A DNA stretch of 64,000 bases from Carposina sasakii (taxonomy: Eukaryota; Arthropoda; Insecta; Lepidoptera; Carposinidae). Location of the stretch: assembly GCA_014607495.2 (NCBI GenBank), contig CP053157.1:6510001-6574000 (forward strand). The letters run 5' to 3'. Position 1 is the first letter of the stretch, and every line of letters begins with the position of its first letter. The notes beneath the pieces were generated by a model that did no database searches, was not told the DNA's origin, and saw only the letters and a list, made by a program, of their open reading frames with translations. Below, piece after piece: positions 36,622 to 49,198 of this stretch. Made by a program: the position numbers and the translations under genes.

Positions 36622-36752
36622 CTCTCTCAGATGATAAGCTAGCAGCTTGTCACTGATCTCTTACACCAGTCCCCGCTATGCTAAACGTGTCTGTAGCATC
36701 TCCTGTATGATCCTGTAGTTCTGGCTATCACATTTTGGTAACACATCCATGT
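36622..36752 (-). repeat. Dispersed repeat family 'C', copy 7 (-)
   Basis: Reverse copy with GATAAGCTAGCAGCTTGTCA, CCCGCTATGCTAAACGTG and TGATCCTGTAGTTCTGG, covering the proximal two thirds of the family. Confidence 0.65.
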
Positions 36753-36754
36753 GT

Positions 36755-37635
36755 ATAAAGAGTTATGTATAAAGAGGTGCATAATTACGTAGCTTTATAA
36801 TTATAGTAGGCTAATACTACTTAATACGTTCTATACACAAACAATTTAAAACTGACTCTCATAACATGCCACTCTGACTGGAATGCAGAGCTGCGGTCGG
36901 ATGATGAATCGCTCTTCACTGAAAATACTAAATTAATTATTGTATTTTGATATTAACATTTTGATATTGCATGACAACGAAAACTACAGCCCCTGTAGAC
37001 AAGTGTCATTCGATTCATTTGATGGAATTGTAAATAATATACAACTCGGATACATTTTCCATTGGATTCGTTATCAGTATCTTATCAACAAAATAGCTTC
37101 CGTATTCTGTCAAAAATCTGCAAATTAAACAAGCTGGATATTACTGTACTAATTTAATTACGGGCTCTGATTTATCGAGGAGTCCTCACTGTCGCGTCAC
37201 GGAAAAGGAGAAATAATTTCCAGATTAAATTTGCTATACGTACACTCTGTGACCCAAGGTAGCCAGGTTTTTCAAAACCGGTTAACCATCTGGTTAAGTC
37301 CTTTTATAAGTTGTAGATGTAAGTGTTAAAAGTTAAGTATAAATGCAGAAATGTTTTTTAATACGCGTAGATTTTATATAATGACTAGTAAATAAAAAAC
37401 AGGACAAATTGCTGCATTAGCGCGATATTAGTATCTCTCTTAGACACAAGTACGCCTTTGTACATTTACCTTTTCATTAATTTTTTTGTGTACAATAAAT
37501 GAGAAATTCGTATTTAGTTTATTAGTATCAATTATAAGTATTTATTAGAACCACTCGTAATTAGTATTAATTTATACGTTCAATTAATCGCAACAAGTAT
37601 TACGTTGATTTGTTTAGGCAATGTATCGACAACGA
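36755..37635. other. No recognised gene
   Basis: Nothing recognised. Confidence 0.45.
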
Positions 37636-37639
37636 TTTT

Positions 37640-37785
37640 GGGTGCCCTTATCCCATTATTTATGGGGCCGGCGTAATATGGTTTCTTTCGAAACTAATAT
37701 TGCCAAAATTTGGCATTATTTGTTATGGCCGGCTGCCTGCCTGACGCCCTTCCCAACCCTTCTTGGGTATAGCTAAGTGACAATT
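37640..37785. repeat. Diverged relative of the 15917-16336 repeat
   Basis: Shares the order CCCATTATT...ATGGGG, GGCG(C/T)AATATG, TTTCGAAACT, GCCTGACGCC and a distal GGGTAT with the tandem units at 16 kb, at lower identity. A related GGGGTCGG(T/C)GCAATATG motif occurs at 22352 and 49244. Confidence 0.5.
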
Positions 37786-37789
37786 TTTA

Positions 37790-40180
37790 GATTTTGGGTC
37801 ATAGTCTATACTAAATTTAGAGGAAAGCCTAAAATTACCGGGCTATTCGTCGGAATGCTCAATTTAGTCGAGGGGTCTAAGTTCCTGCTGTGATGAAGAC
37901 ACTCGTGAATTACATTTTTTTAGGCAAGAAGATTAAATTTTACAGTCGAATCTATTTTGGAAGAACAGGGAGTACCTACCAACATAAAGATAATTAGATT
38001 AACTTACGTAATTTAAAATAATTAAAGAAAGTTACTTACTATGTAATATATGGTAAAAGAATAATAGAAAAGCAATGATTAAGTAAATAACTGGGAAAGT
38101 ACCTACTAAAAATTATGAGCCACATACAGTTTAATATCCTCCAGTTAAAGTGTTATGGGATTATATAGTTCAATTTATGAATGTATTCATACACGCACGG
38201 GGTTGTTAAAAATGTCCTTCGGAATTGAGGGTGTGAGGGTCTTTAATTAAAAGCCAACCCTTACAGTTGTCCCTAAATAGGCTCACTGTAATTTTCATTT
38301 CCATTTTAGTCTATGAAAGCATGTAGGTAATTTTCAGGAAGTCGCGTTTGTATAATGATGATAAACCAAACTATTATACATATTATCAAGTTATAATCGG
38401 ATTTTAGCAGGTTACGAAAAACTGAAAACTGTTGATATTGGAAATTAATGATTAAGAAAAGTACATTGATAGAGACAATATCAATACGGCCGACTGATAT
38501 GATGAATATCAATGTTTGTTTCCAAGCCATGGATGTTTCTATACTTATCTATGTATTTATATACCTACCGTTGCTTAGCACCACAGAACAGGTGCTAAGC
38601 ACAGAACAGGTAATATATTTTATATATATGTATATATATAACACAGTTATTGTATTTTTTAAAGAAATATTCGCTCTACCAGGATCGCAATGAAACGTAA
38701 ATATTTCTTAAAACCAAAGGAAAATGCTCGTAAATATCGTAATTAAAGTCAAAAATAGCCTAAGCAAGTAAAGAAGGTAAACAGATTACATTTACAATAC
38801 AATAATGCGGGAAATTTTCACGCAAGCAAGTATAATCGGGCCATAATTCAAAGGACTTAGGCCGGCGATGAAATAAGCTTCTCGGGGTATCTGTATGATT
38901 TATGTACTATTTAAGGGCCCTTTTAAACTAGAAAAGTCAATTTCCTGTTGAAGTAGGGCTGTTGTTTTTATTTATAAGGTGATTTTTTGGCGGTGAAAGG
39001 GTTAGTAAACTATAATTTTAAGTAATAAATATAATAAACTATAGTAAACTATAAATGTTGACTATAATTTTATTGTGACAAATAGTTGCGAGTCGCTAGC
39101 CTGTGACCAAATCAAAGAATATACTACTCTCTAACGAGCAAATGATCAAATCATTATCATACTCGTACAGCTCTTGTGTTGTCAAAAAGTCAAAGTTAAA
39201 ATAATTTATTCTACATGAAAACTTCTTTGTGTCTATTTATATCTTTTGATCATTAGAAATAAATATATAATAATAAAGTTAGCGTTTCAGGCAACGTTTC
39301 TGCCGACGCAACGTCCACATATTTTTGAACATTTCCCACTTTTTTTGTTCATGTTTCTAGTGATGATAACTATTTTAATTAAGATCCTGCATGTAAATAG
39401 GAGTTGTATCTTAATAATCATGAATGGAATTCCAATAGAAACTCATTTATCCCATAGTGAGTACCTATAGGCAAATACTGAGATACTGAACAAGTTCCAT
39501 TATTTTGAGTTATACGACAGTGTTATTACTCGCAGGAAATTAATTTTTGATTTGATTAGGTATACGCAATGTTTGCTTTCCGCGCCAATTGTATCGGGCA
39601 ATTCTCTGACTAGTTAAATGGGCTTATTGGTTATTGTGTGATACATTGCTGTTTTTTGGATCACTTGTGACTCTCTTTTGGAGTTGATCAGTTAATTGAA
39701 CTTTTTTGGAGTAACTTTTTTTGAAAATTATTTATAGATTAAAATTTTGTTTTTAAGTAATTATTTAAGGCCTACTTAAACGAACCACACTTATTTTTTT
39801 CCTGACAAAAATTAAAAAATATCGCAAAATTTTAATTTTCCTGCGAAAATTTTCACTGGTTTTCATCTCAAAATCATGGTCTAAAGTCACCATATTAATA
39901 TTTGCCTGGCTGTCACAAACACCCTGTATACCACATTACAAATCAAGTCTTTATAGAATCTCCATGGAAACAAGAGATGAATGTATTTATTGCTCTGCCC
40001 CGTGGTGAAAATATTTTCCTCATTTCCCAATGTATTCGATATAGGAAATGGTAACAAGTGGGCCTTAATAATATATTTTTCAACTGGATATAATTTGATG
40101 GATCAATCAATCTCTTACTTATAAGTAGATAAGTAGGTAGGTACCTACAAAAAATTTTATAATTCTCCAAAAATATTATA
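37790..40180. other. Gene-free stretch
   Basis: A minor perfect 11-bp hairpin (38572-38582 with 38591-38601) overlaps a duplicated CACAGAACAGG. No gene is supported. Confidence 0.45.
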
Positions 40181-40183
40181 TTA

Positions 40184-40425
40184 CTAGTGGACACCCTTGG
40201 CAACTTCGTCCGCGTGGACTACAGAAAAAACAAAATGTCGAAATTATTCGGGATAAAAACAATTTCCCGAGATAAAAAGTAGCGTATATGTTAAGTTGGA
40301 CCTGTCACAATATATTCCTGAAAACTGCATCAAAATCAGTTTAGCCGTTTCTGAGATTAGCGTGCACAAACGCACAGACAAACAGAAAAAAATTCCAAAA
40401 ATCATTTTAAAATAGTAAGGACTCA
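40184..40425 (-). repeat. Degraded Helitron/LINE-end repeat
   Basis: On the minus strand it ends CCACGCGGACGAAGTTGCC...CTAG followed by T, like the 3' end of the Lep1-type Helitron at 7903. The interior has the familiar lepidopteran block around CTCAGAAACGGCTAAACTG. No 5' end was found. Confidence 0.45.
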
Positions 40426-40429
40426 AATA

Positions 40430-42315
40430 TCAAGTTTGAAACAGGCAATATAAGTTCAGCTTTTAATTCGCTGGTAGTTATGCACCGTGCCGTGATAAAT
40501 TACATTTAATTTCGACTGCTTAAAGCGAAACAAGTGGAAAAAGTTTCATTTAGTCGAATATAGCTGACACATACGAATGTGCGGCTGTAATGCCGAACTG
40601 AACATTGAGATAAGTCAGGATAGACTGGGATTATCGGCAAATCGATGCTGGTCAATATGTTGGCATGCTGCAGTGCAGAGATCAGAATCTCTGCAAAAGT
40701 CTAGATTGATTTTTTGTCTGATATGGATGCATTACTGCACTGACTGACTTCACTAACAGATTAGATGCGATCTCAATTTGAGCTTATAGAACTTTCTAGA
40801 ACTTCTGTATTCTAGAATACAGTGTTTGTGGCATATCCCTTTATAATAAGATAGGTGGTCGCTCAGCTATGAAATAAAAAATGCCAAATGTTAAGAAACA
40901 TGCCTTTCGAAAGATTACTTTAAAATAATGTGTTATGGGCAAGTAGATAATATTCCCAAAAGACATGGTATAGTCTCGATGCAAATTGGGACATCTGTAA
41001 TAACTTGGTAACATTTTTGTTAAAACTATAATTTGTTTCTCCCTCTTCTAATCGTTTTGTCTCTTTTCTCGCCGCGAGCGCCGCCATTGGCATTGAGTTT
41101 TTTATCAGACAGTTGCCCAACCACCGCAGTACTGACCTCTCGCTCGACAAGTAAATTTTTGTGTGTGACAAACTGACCTACCCAATCAGAGTGCCCTTAC
41201 CCTAAAAGTGGACAATAGTGAACTGTGAACCTAAACCCTACGATAAATTCCGCGCGGAAGAAGAAAGAAGAGAAAACACAAAGGTACTTTGACCTATTTG
41301 ATTTTTACCTCGCGGTCCCCCCTACCTAATCATAAACAATATTGGTCCCACTCGGGTGATTTTTTTTTATTTCTTAAAAATATTTATAACTTAGTAACAT
41401 TAAACGATAGATAGTATTAATAGCTATACCCTTACTGATATTCAAACCCAAAACCTCTAGCTAACCAAGCGTATAATTTTGATCGTGTACTACAATTCTT
41501 CTTCTATTAAAAGAATAATTCACTAGGTCGCCACGCCTCTATCGTCATCTACGTCTAGGATGGCAATACCGTACCAAACTCTGCCGAATACATTACTAGG
41601 GGAACGCAATTTGTCCCGACCCAACAATTTATGTCTACCGCCCGTTTTATGCAAAGGAAGTGACGAAAAAAGAAATAAAAGTTTCTTCCACTTAATGAAT
41701 ACACACGAGTGACTATAAAATTCGTGACCAGACAAATGTCTTAAATGGAAGAGATGTTTTCAAAGTCTTTTGCCATTTACATACGTGAATATACGTCGTT
41801 TCTTCATAACTGACTTCTGAACCACATAGCGTGAATTTGCAAGCAAAGCGAAGAGCGCGGTTAGCTTTTCCGAAAGTGTTTTTTAAGCTTCATATATAAC
41901 TGTGGGTTTGAATAATAACAAAACTAAATTATAAATTCTCGAAGCCCCTATTTAAAGTCCAAAAGTAATACAAATAACAGAATTCCCAGTCAAATTCAAC
42001 AGTAGATAAAATAGTTCAATTGAAAAAATCGTTTCAACTCGCTATATTCTGATGAATAGGGGGACGAAATGTAACGTCAAAGCTTTCAATCAATTCAGCG
42101 TCGACTTTGCTGCTGGTTAACTTTATCAGTTTGTGTTTTTGTACCTAATTTAAACTGTTGAAAAAGGTCTATTGACTCCTAAAAAGGAGAGTCAATAAAT
42201 TCTAAACGGGAATGAAAATTTATTTTAGTTGTTGAAACTTAAGGTCATTAGAGCCACTCGGCACCCAATCAGCACGGCGTCCACTCGTTGTCGACAGGTG
42301 GACGCCACGTTATGA
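40430..42315. other. Mostly blank DNA, one weak ORF
   Basis: A 55-codon minus-strand frame (41087-40920) begins MAALAARKETKRLEEGE within a locally GC-richer patch. It could be a short first exon, but nothing supports it beyond composition. The 18-bp palindrome CTGTATTCTAGAATACAG lies near 40805. Confidence 0.35.
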
Positions 42316-42319
42316 CCAA

Positions 42320-42720
42320 TAAGGTCACAGCACACATATCAACTCGGAAAGGGATCGTCACCGTATCGCCTCGAGCCGTTCAGTATTGTTTGTATGAAAC
42401 TCCCTACTGCAACGCACACTAATCGGAATCGTAACGTAATCGCCTCGCCTCGGAACAGGCTCCGAACCGCGATGCGGTGCGTGGTCAACTTGCAGTTCCC
42501 GCGCTTACGACTCGTTGTCCCCGCGCTTACGTCTCTCCATACCCGAGCTCACGTCTCTTCGTCCACCCTTGCCCCTGCGCGGTGTCGCCTAGCCGTAGCC
42601 GAGTTGACGTACAGGAGCTGCTGATACGCTTTGGTTACGTGCATACGTTAGGTTGACGGCGAGGTGAAAGGCGATACGGTGATGATCCCTTTCCTAGTTG
42701 ATATGTGTGCTGTGACCTTA
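42320..42720. mobile_element. CpG-rich inverted-repeat element (51-bp ends)
   Basis: Bases 42320-42370 and 42670-42720 are inverted copies with two mismatches, both starting TAAGGTCACAGCACAC from outside. The interior is strikingly GC- and CpG-rich against AT-rich flanks. The 76-codon frame inside (42394-42624) resembles nothing known. A non-autonomous DNA element is the simplest reading, with a TAA or TTA edge; a promoter/CpG patch is the alternative. Confidence 0.65.
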
Positions 42721-44955
42721 AACGTTGCGCGGTCAACCAGTGGACCTCGCGTCGTCAACCTGTGGTCCCCGCGCGGTCAACGAGTGAACTTCTTCGATAA
42801 GTATAACCTACGACTATGTTATGTGCACTAAGCGCTACCTATAAATAGTATGCAACACATATTTACCTACTTAGTTTAGTGCCCCTTTACAAAACGACCC
42901 ATTGACCCTAATCAAATATCAATTTTGCAAAAGCAAACATATTAACTGACCACAAATCAGATCCCGCTGACTGGTCAAAACTAATTTAACTTAGATTACG
43001 GGATAACAGAAGCCAAACATAACAATCTCACCCCAAGATAAACAGTTAAAACGTTCATAAATAACCTAAACGATTAGTAAACCGAAGCTGGGACCGTAAT
43101 ATATTCACTGGCTGATCCCTATTTGTCGGACCTGATGCTATATTGGACTGCGGACCTCCGGCTGTGCGGGATGTATGGTGTGCTAGTTTTAAGTATTGTC
43201 TAGGTTTTGTAGCCAAGTTTTTTTTGGGTTTATGAAGCTTATCAGAGATTTTATTACATAGGTAACGTCCCCAATAGAAACTAATAGTTAGGTATTACCA
43301 GAGATTTTTTAACATATTTAAATACCTATAGTTAAACGATTATAACTTTTTAAAATAAAAATAATCATGTCTGCCCATTCCCGTTACTAATACGTAATAT
43401 ACCTACATTATAAAAACCTTTGGTACATTTATATAAATTGTTCTATACATATATTTTTTCAAATCTATTCAGAAATCCTTTAACTTACTGAAAGTGGTTG
43501 TTATACGTATGATACGTATCACATCCGAATTCTCCGAAAATCGAGGTAAACAAAACGTAGAATAATATAAAATAGGTATAATAGTATAATAACAAACTGT
43601 AGCAGATTAGCCACGGTCACGTAAATAGTATAATTTATGTGAACTGTACTCCCTTGCCGAATTAACTGGGCCCGTGAAATTAACCTGAACTTTTCAACCA
43701 AATAGTGGTTTAGAAATTTGCTGTTTCAAATTATTTGTGAAAGCTGTATGATGTAATAGGATTCTCTGTTATTGCTGATAATGTATTTTGCTTAAATAAA
43801 GTTTTGTATTTTAGTCGTGTCTTTTTTATCAAACAAACAAGTAGAGACTTAATTAACTTAAGTACAGTAATAATAAACTTCCAATTTTTTTTGCTAAATT
43901 TAGAACAGCAGGTTAATCTCAAATTTAAAATATAGGCATTAAGAATAAATAAGAAATGCTTCTTATTCTTATGTTGAAAGACACGTTCACCCGTCACTCT
44001 GAGCACAGCCTTTACTCCCTGCGGAAAAATAAACTTCCGAGCAAAAAGGGTTGTCTACTCCTACTTTTAGTACGATGGTTGTAACCACCTGGGTGCCGAG
44101 GCTTTTCATCGATTCTGCTTTGTTTATCGACTTTATTACTATATAATAAGATGATACCCGCCACTTCGTCGACGTGACTGTTATTGTGGTGTATAAACTA
44201 TATTCGGTTTAGTTGGGCGTTAAAAGCATGTCATCATCTTTACATTCCTATAAACTTTTACAATAGTGATTAATAATATGTATGAAATATTCTTATCTAT
44301 CTCTCTCTCCTCTCCTTATCTGAATGTCACAATGAAAGCTCACGAGTTAAGTAGTTATTGGAAGCGCCGATACTGCACCGATCTTTCACTATAGATGCAC
44401 CGATAATATTCAAGGGAAAGAACTGATGTGCGTAATAAAGGAAAAAGTCAGAATCATTTCAGACGTTTTTAAAATTAAAAATAAATGAAGAAAAAAGGCT
44501 TCTAGCATCAAAGAGGATGTAAGAGGAGTACATGCTGACGTTAACAGATATATCGTTTAAAAAAAAGTATTGGGTATTAGGGGTTATTTGCAGAGACAGC
44601 GGCCTTTGTGCGCAATGCGATATGGAGATGGTTCATCTACGTCAGCCATGATCACAACTGATTTGGTTACGTAATATAATAATAATAACTGTATCAAAAT
44701 ACAGACTAAATCAGAGAGCAGTCATTCATTTTATTCCGTGACAGAGACTCTGTGATGTCGAATTTCCATATTTGCTGACAGCTTACTACGTTAGGTATTT
44801 CACACTTGACGGAATCTAATATTTCGTAAAAGTGAATTTATTTAGGAACTTTGAGGATGTTGTCGGTACAATGAAGCCTTTTTTATAGTTGCGTCGTAGC
44901 CAGAACTACTTATACAGTTAGTAAAGCGGTGACAAGGACATTTATTTTTATGTCA
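42721..44955. other. No recognised gene
   Basis: Just right of the inverted-repeat element, GCGGTCAAC recurs (42731, 42772) with GTGGACC/GTGGTCC neighbours, an extension of the GC-rich block to about 42790. The remainder is AT-rich without supported features; bases 44150-44180 resemble a degraded Helitron end. Confidence 0.4.
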
Positions 44956-44957
44956 AA

Positions 44958-45055
44958 TTCCACGTAAGAAATGTTCATACAATCATGAAAAATTAACATG
45001 TGATTTCTAGTCTTGAATTTTGTGGATTTACATACTTAGGTACTCCTTTTGTTAC
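44958..45055. repeat. Half of a CAGGGTGTAACA MITE, diverged
   Basis: Resembles the right half of the MITE at 12797: TTCATACAATCATGAAAAAT, ACATGTGATTTC, then CCTTTTGTTACA, without the terminal bases. Confidence 0.5.
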
Positions 45056-45059
45056 AATA

Positions 45060-46985
45060 AAATACATTGTCCGCTTCTGAAAGATTTAGTTAGTAACTAT
45101 CATACACAATAAGTAGACAGATATTACAGCTTTTTATTCAAAAGTGTTCCCGCAAAGCACATTTCATGCTAGGTATCATCCGAATGGCCACAGGCAGCTC
45201 TGTGAAGCCCGAATCATTGGAATGACCATGAAGTAGTTAAATAAAGAAACTGTTAAATAAAGAAAATGGTAAAAAAATATATTATATTCAAAAATAATAC
45301 ACACACGAAAGAAATAAGTGTTAATAAGAAAGAAGAAAGACAAATAGTATAGGTGCGTCGAGCAGCACATAAATAAAAGCATTAGCTAGTTGGTGTTCAG
45401 ACAGCTACCTACTACTAAATGATTTTAAATAACTAGGAATAATATTGTGAGGTTAGCCACAATGCTAATATTCTTCTAGAAGGAGGAGAGAAGCAGAAGT
45501 TTGCTTACAAACCCACTTTTTCCCGGTTTAATTTAAATCTCTGTAAATTGAATTGACATCGCAGTATAATAATCATGCAATTACCTATGCGCGAATACGC
45601 TACGTAGTATATGAACTGGTGGCTTTCTATCGCTTGCTTTGATGGGCAAAGTTCATTCTTCCCCGATCATCTTTAAAACAGCATGATTGCAGTATTGTGT
45701 GTACCTATATCTGCACTTGTTGTTAAAACACCTCCTCTTGTATTTACTCCGTGTGACCACCCGCAATAAGAGGCGCTTTTAGCGGAATTAAAATGTTGAG
45801 CGTCACTGGTCGGCCACATGTTTTATTGATATGATAGATCTGCTGTGAAGTCAGTCATTTGCGAATTTAGTTTTATTTATTATTGTATAGGATGAATTGC
45901 TTATTGGATGGGCAATATCTGCACATGCGTCTAAATATTGAAATTACGTTGTACGAAGCCTTTACTATTTACATGCGAAGTACGCAGCTGGTCTAGCCAA
46001 CACTAGGATATTATACAGGGTTCTAATAGGTACGAGTACATTATAATAAAAATTCAAGTGGTTTTTCGCATAAGTAAATATATGGTTTTATGGACATCTA
46101 CCTCTTTTAAGTTAACGAAAATACACCATCATCACAAAAATATAGGAATATAATTTTCCAAATTAAAAAATGTTAATTTAATTTGTGCAACAAAACCACA
46201 GAACCAAAGGTATTTTACTTTCAAATTAAATAAATCATAGGTGTGTACAGATACAGTTTCGGTTGGCTGCGTCTTCGAAAATATTTACATGCTTATAATT
46301 TCATAACCTTGAAATTAACTGTATGTCGTGCTCGTTCATTAAATATTAAAATTATCGTCGTAATATCATTTTGTAATTGGAGGGTTAAATTTACTATCGT
46401 TAAACAAGCAGGAAACATACTGTACCTATATGTCGCATATAGAAATCGTAACACTTGTATGTTGAATAAAATTACCAAGACCCTAGCTAGAGACATTTGC
46501 AGAAATTAATCCTGATTATTTTTCGTTACAGGTTATTTCACAATCTTGGATAATACCAAGAAGTGACTTGTTGCAGGGGAATATCTGTAAGTTGTTTTAA
46601 TTTTTATTTATGTATATGAAATTAACCTAAATTCCATAGCGCATGCGTTTTCCTAGGTCCCCACGATGCATATAGTTGGTAGCCCGCTATGGGAAAAGAA
46701 GGGTGTAGGTAAACTATAGACACTGTACTAGAAAATTTTAACGTTTTTAACGTTACTAGTTATAGATAGATACCTATTATGACCGCTCTCACATGGGCCA
46801 GTGAGATCGGTGCTGTAAGTATGCGACAAGTCTCAGTTGCTTACGGGCTGGTTCGGCACGGTATTTGGATGCTGACGGACGACATATTTTATCGTTTGAC
46901 GTTATCATTTGGTAGTGAATGTACGAGTATTTATTTCTTTGGAAATAAGCAGACACAGATGTACATGTAAAACAAAATTGTATAA
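45060..46985. other. No recognised gene
   Basis: Several short frames (for example 46243-46509, 46779-46970) lack any family resemblance. No gene is supported. Confidence 0.4.
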
Positions 46986-47151
46986 TAATTTTTTTTAAAC
47001 GAAAAACCGACTTCCTCCCAAAATTCGAGCTTACTAAAGTAAAATTTTACTAAAGGGCAAATATATATTGCGTTAAGCCGTGTACGAAGTTTAAGAGGCA
47101 TAATATTGTCAGATTTATATAATGTAAAATAGGCCACATGACAAATGAGAA

Positions 47152-47724
47152 AAAAGAATTATTATTAAAAAAACAAAATACCCGACTGCACACTAAAAAA
47201 AGAGTAAAACAAGCCACACAATAATATTGATCAATCAAATGCTAAAAACTAATTATGTAATACCGTTTAAACAATACCTATATTAAAATACACTACAATA
47301 TGTGTTCGTAATCGATAGTTAAATAAACAGAAACTTATTTTGAATACAAATTTACTGAATATAATTTATAAATGTTGATGGAAAGCATCGCAGGCGGGGA
47401 CCAACAGAGGCTTATTTATAGTCATTTCGGTTGTGCACCATTTAGCAGAATTTTCGTTGGTGGCGGTCAAGGTGGTCCCCGCCTGCGATGCTTTCCATCA
47501 ACATTTATAAATTATATTCAGTAAATTTGTATTCAAAATAAGTTTCTGTTTATTTAACTATCGATTACGAACACATATTGTAGTGTATTTTAATATAGGT
47601 ATTGTTTAAACGGTATTACATAATTAGTTTTTAGCATTTGATTGATCAATATTATTGTGTGGCTTGTTTTACTCTTTTTTTAGTGTGCAGTCGGGTATTT
47701 TGTTTTTTTAATAATAATTCTTTT
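47152..47724. repeat. Perfect inverted repeat, 252-bp arms, 69-bp loop
   Basis: Bases 47152-47403 are the exact reverse complement of 47473-47724 as far as I can check by eye, with constant pairing sum 94876 and no indels. Each arm ends outward in a GTGTGCAGTCGGGTATTTTG tail, the form of a retro- or DNA-element terminus. The loop contains CAGAGGCTTATTTATAGTCA and no ORF. Confidence 0.92.
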
Positions 47725-48466
47725 ATTTATAACTTTTTAGCTGTTTTTATTTAACGAAAATGTTGTAGATGTAGAAGACTATGTATATGTAAGTACCATT
47801 TTAAATTATTTCGACGACATTTGGCTTTAGATTACGAGTGATGTTACTCCGCAACATAAATTTACCGCCAATCTGGACTGTTTGTAGTGAAGAAGAAAAA
47901 GAATTAGGTGAGTCATTACTGCTGAAGATCCCGCAAACGTTTAAGTTTCGCGTCAGACGACGAAGTATCGAAAAAATCGCTATTTAGAGACGACCGTCAA
48001 CGACGTGTGCCCTTATGCGTGTGCCCGCATTCGGGCTGTATACTCGAGCATATCCCTCTCCGCACCGCGCCGCGCGCCGCATGCCAGGCCACGCCCTATC
48101 TTTTTGCTTGCTAACGCATGAGTTGCTTTGCGTTGACGCAGAATTAACATGTTCCCGTGGGAATTTTGAGAAAAAACGTATCCTATATTAATTACTCCCG
48201 TGATTGAAATGAATCTAATGATACCGCATACATATTTTTGTTGTTTAAAGGGAAATTTAGAAAAAATATTATTATGTCTTTATCCCGTGGGACTTTTATG
48301 ATAAAATGTATCCTATGACACTCCCGTAATCAAGACAAATCTAACGATACCTCATACATCAAAATCCATCAAGCCGTTTAGGCTACAGGAGGTCACAAAG
48401 GAACAGACATACATACATACTTACATACACTCCCTCAACATTACCCTCCCTCTTTGGCAGTCGGGT
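47180..48466. mobile_element. ACCCGACTGC...GCAGTCGGGT-bounded insert (~1.3 kb)
   Basis: Inverted 10-bp termini bound the stretch that is missing from the 22-kb copy of the host repeat. The insert includes the perfect inverted repeat, a GC-rich patch at 47990-48130 and a two-unit repeat at 48150-48420. A further GCAGTCGGGTT end is at 59369. No transposase frame was found. Confidence 0.5.
48150..48420 (+). repeat. Two-unit repeat (~133-bp period) with CATACATA run
   Basis: CCCGTGGGA(A/C)TTTT, (A/T)GTATCCTAT, CTCCCGT(G/A)AT and AATCTAA(T/C)GATACC occur in order from about 48152 and again from about 48285. A CATACATACATAC run follows near 48410. This resembles the body of common lepidopteran non-autonomous repeats. 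Confidence 0.65.
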
Positions 48467-48661
48467 AAAAAGGACTAGACTTCGAATCTTTACGTCTGAC
48501 AATATGATGATTATGTAGATAATGATGACCTCCGACCAATTTCGGTCATGGCGACCACTTCTACTCCTAGATATTACTAAGTTGGCGTTCATGCGCTCGG
48601 AGATGGCTTACATTTACATAGCCAATCTTCGCCCTGAACGCCCGCGCACACAGAGGACAGG

Positions 48662-49195
48662 TTAGTGCGCCATTATTGTATTATAGATAATGGCAGCAGG
48701 AGGACGAGTCTTAAGTTCATCACGTTTAGCGTCAAGGTCAGCTTGACGCTGCTCCTCGAACTCGTGTACTTGCTTTATCACCGTCCTGCGCCACTCTGGT
48801 CGTTGTGCTGACAAAACTTCCCATTTAGATGGATCTATATTGCATCTCTTCATATGTCTTTTCTGAACATCTTTGTATCTGAGGAGTTGCCCGCCGCGTT
48901 CCCGCTTACCCTCCTACAGTTCAGAAAAGAATATGCGCTTAGCCAATCTCTCCTCCGCCATACTAGACACATGACCGCACCACCGAAGCTGCCGACGCAT
49001 TAAGTAGGCCTCAATGCCACTTACATTGGCTCTTCGCAATACTTCGGTATTACGCACTCGGTTGGACCATCTGATTCTCATGATGGATCGGAGGCACTTG
49101 AATCGATCCAGAGTGCGTATGTGGCGACGGTACATGCACCACGCCTCGGAGGAATATAAGAGATTTGGCAGCACAATAGCCATGTACACACTTAT
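48662..49195 (-). pseudogene. Non-LTR retrotransposon RT C-terminal region, nonsense-containing
   Basis: The minus strand encodes the part of a LINE polymerase downstream of the catalytic core: [20 protein letters not shown], then RCLRS-like [22 protein letters not shown] and [11 protein letters not shown], followed by a terminal segment with [18 protein letters not shown] at 48916-48914 interrupts an otherwise continuous frame. About 175 codons remain; the endonuclease and catalytic RT core are absent. The upstream junction at about 49198 is sharp, with the repeat shared with 22298 starting there. It is a dead fragment; clade not determined. Confidence 0.8.
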
Positions 49196-49198
49196 TTG

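Noticed and set aside
40795..40825. Heat-shock element cluster
   Set aside because: TTCTAGAA units occur, but spacing does not keep the five-base register and no gene follows.
42394..42624. Arginine-rich protein gene
   Set aside because: The frame is open because the block is GC-rich; it lies within inverted ends and resembles no family.
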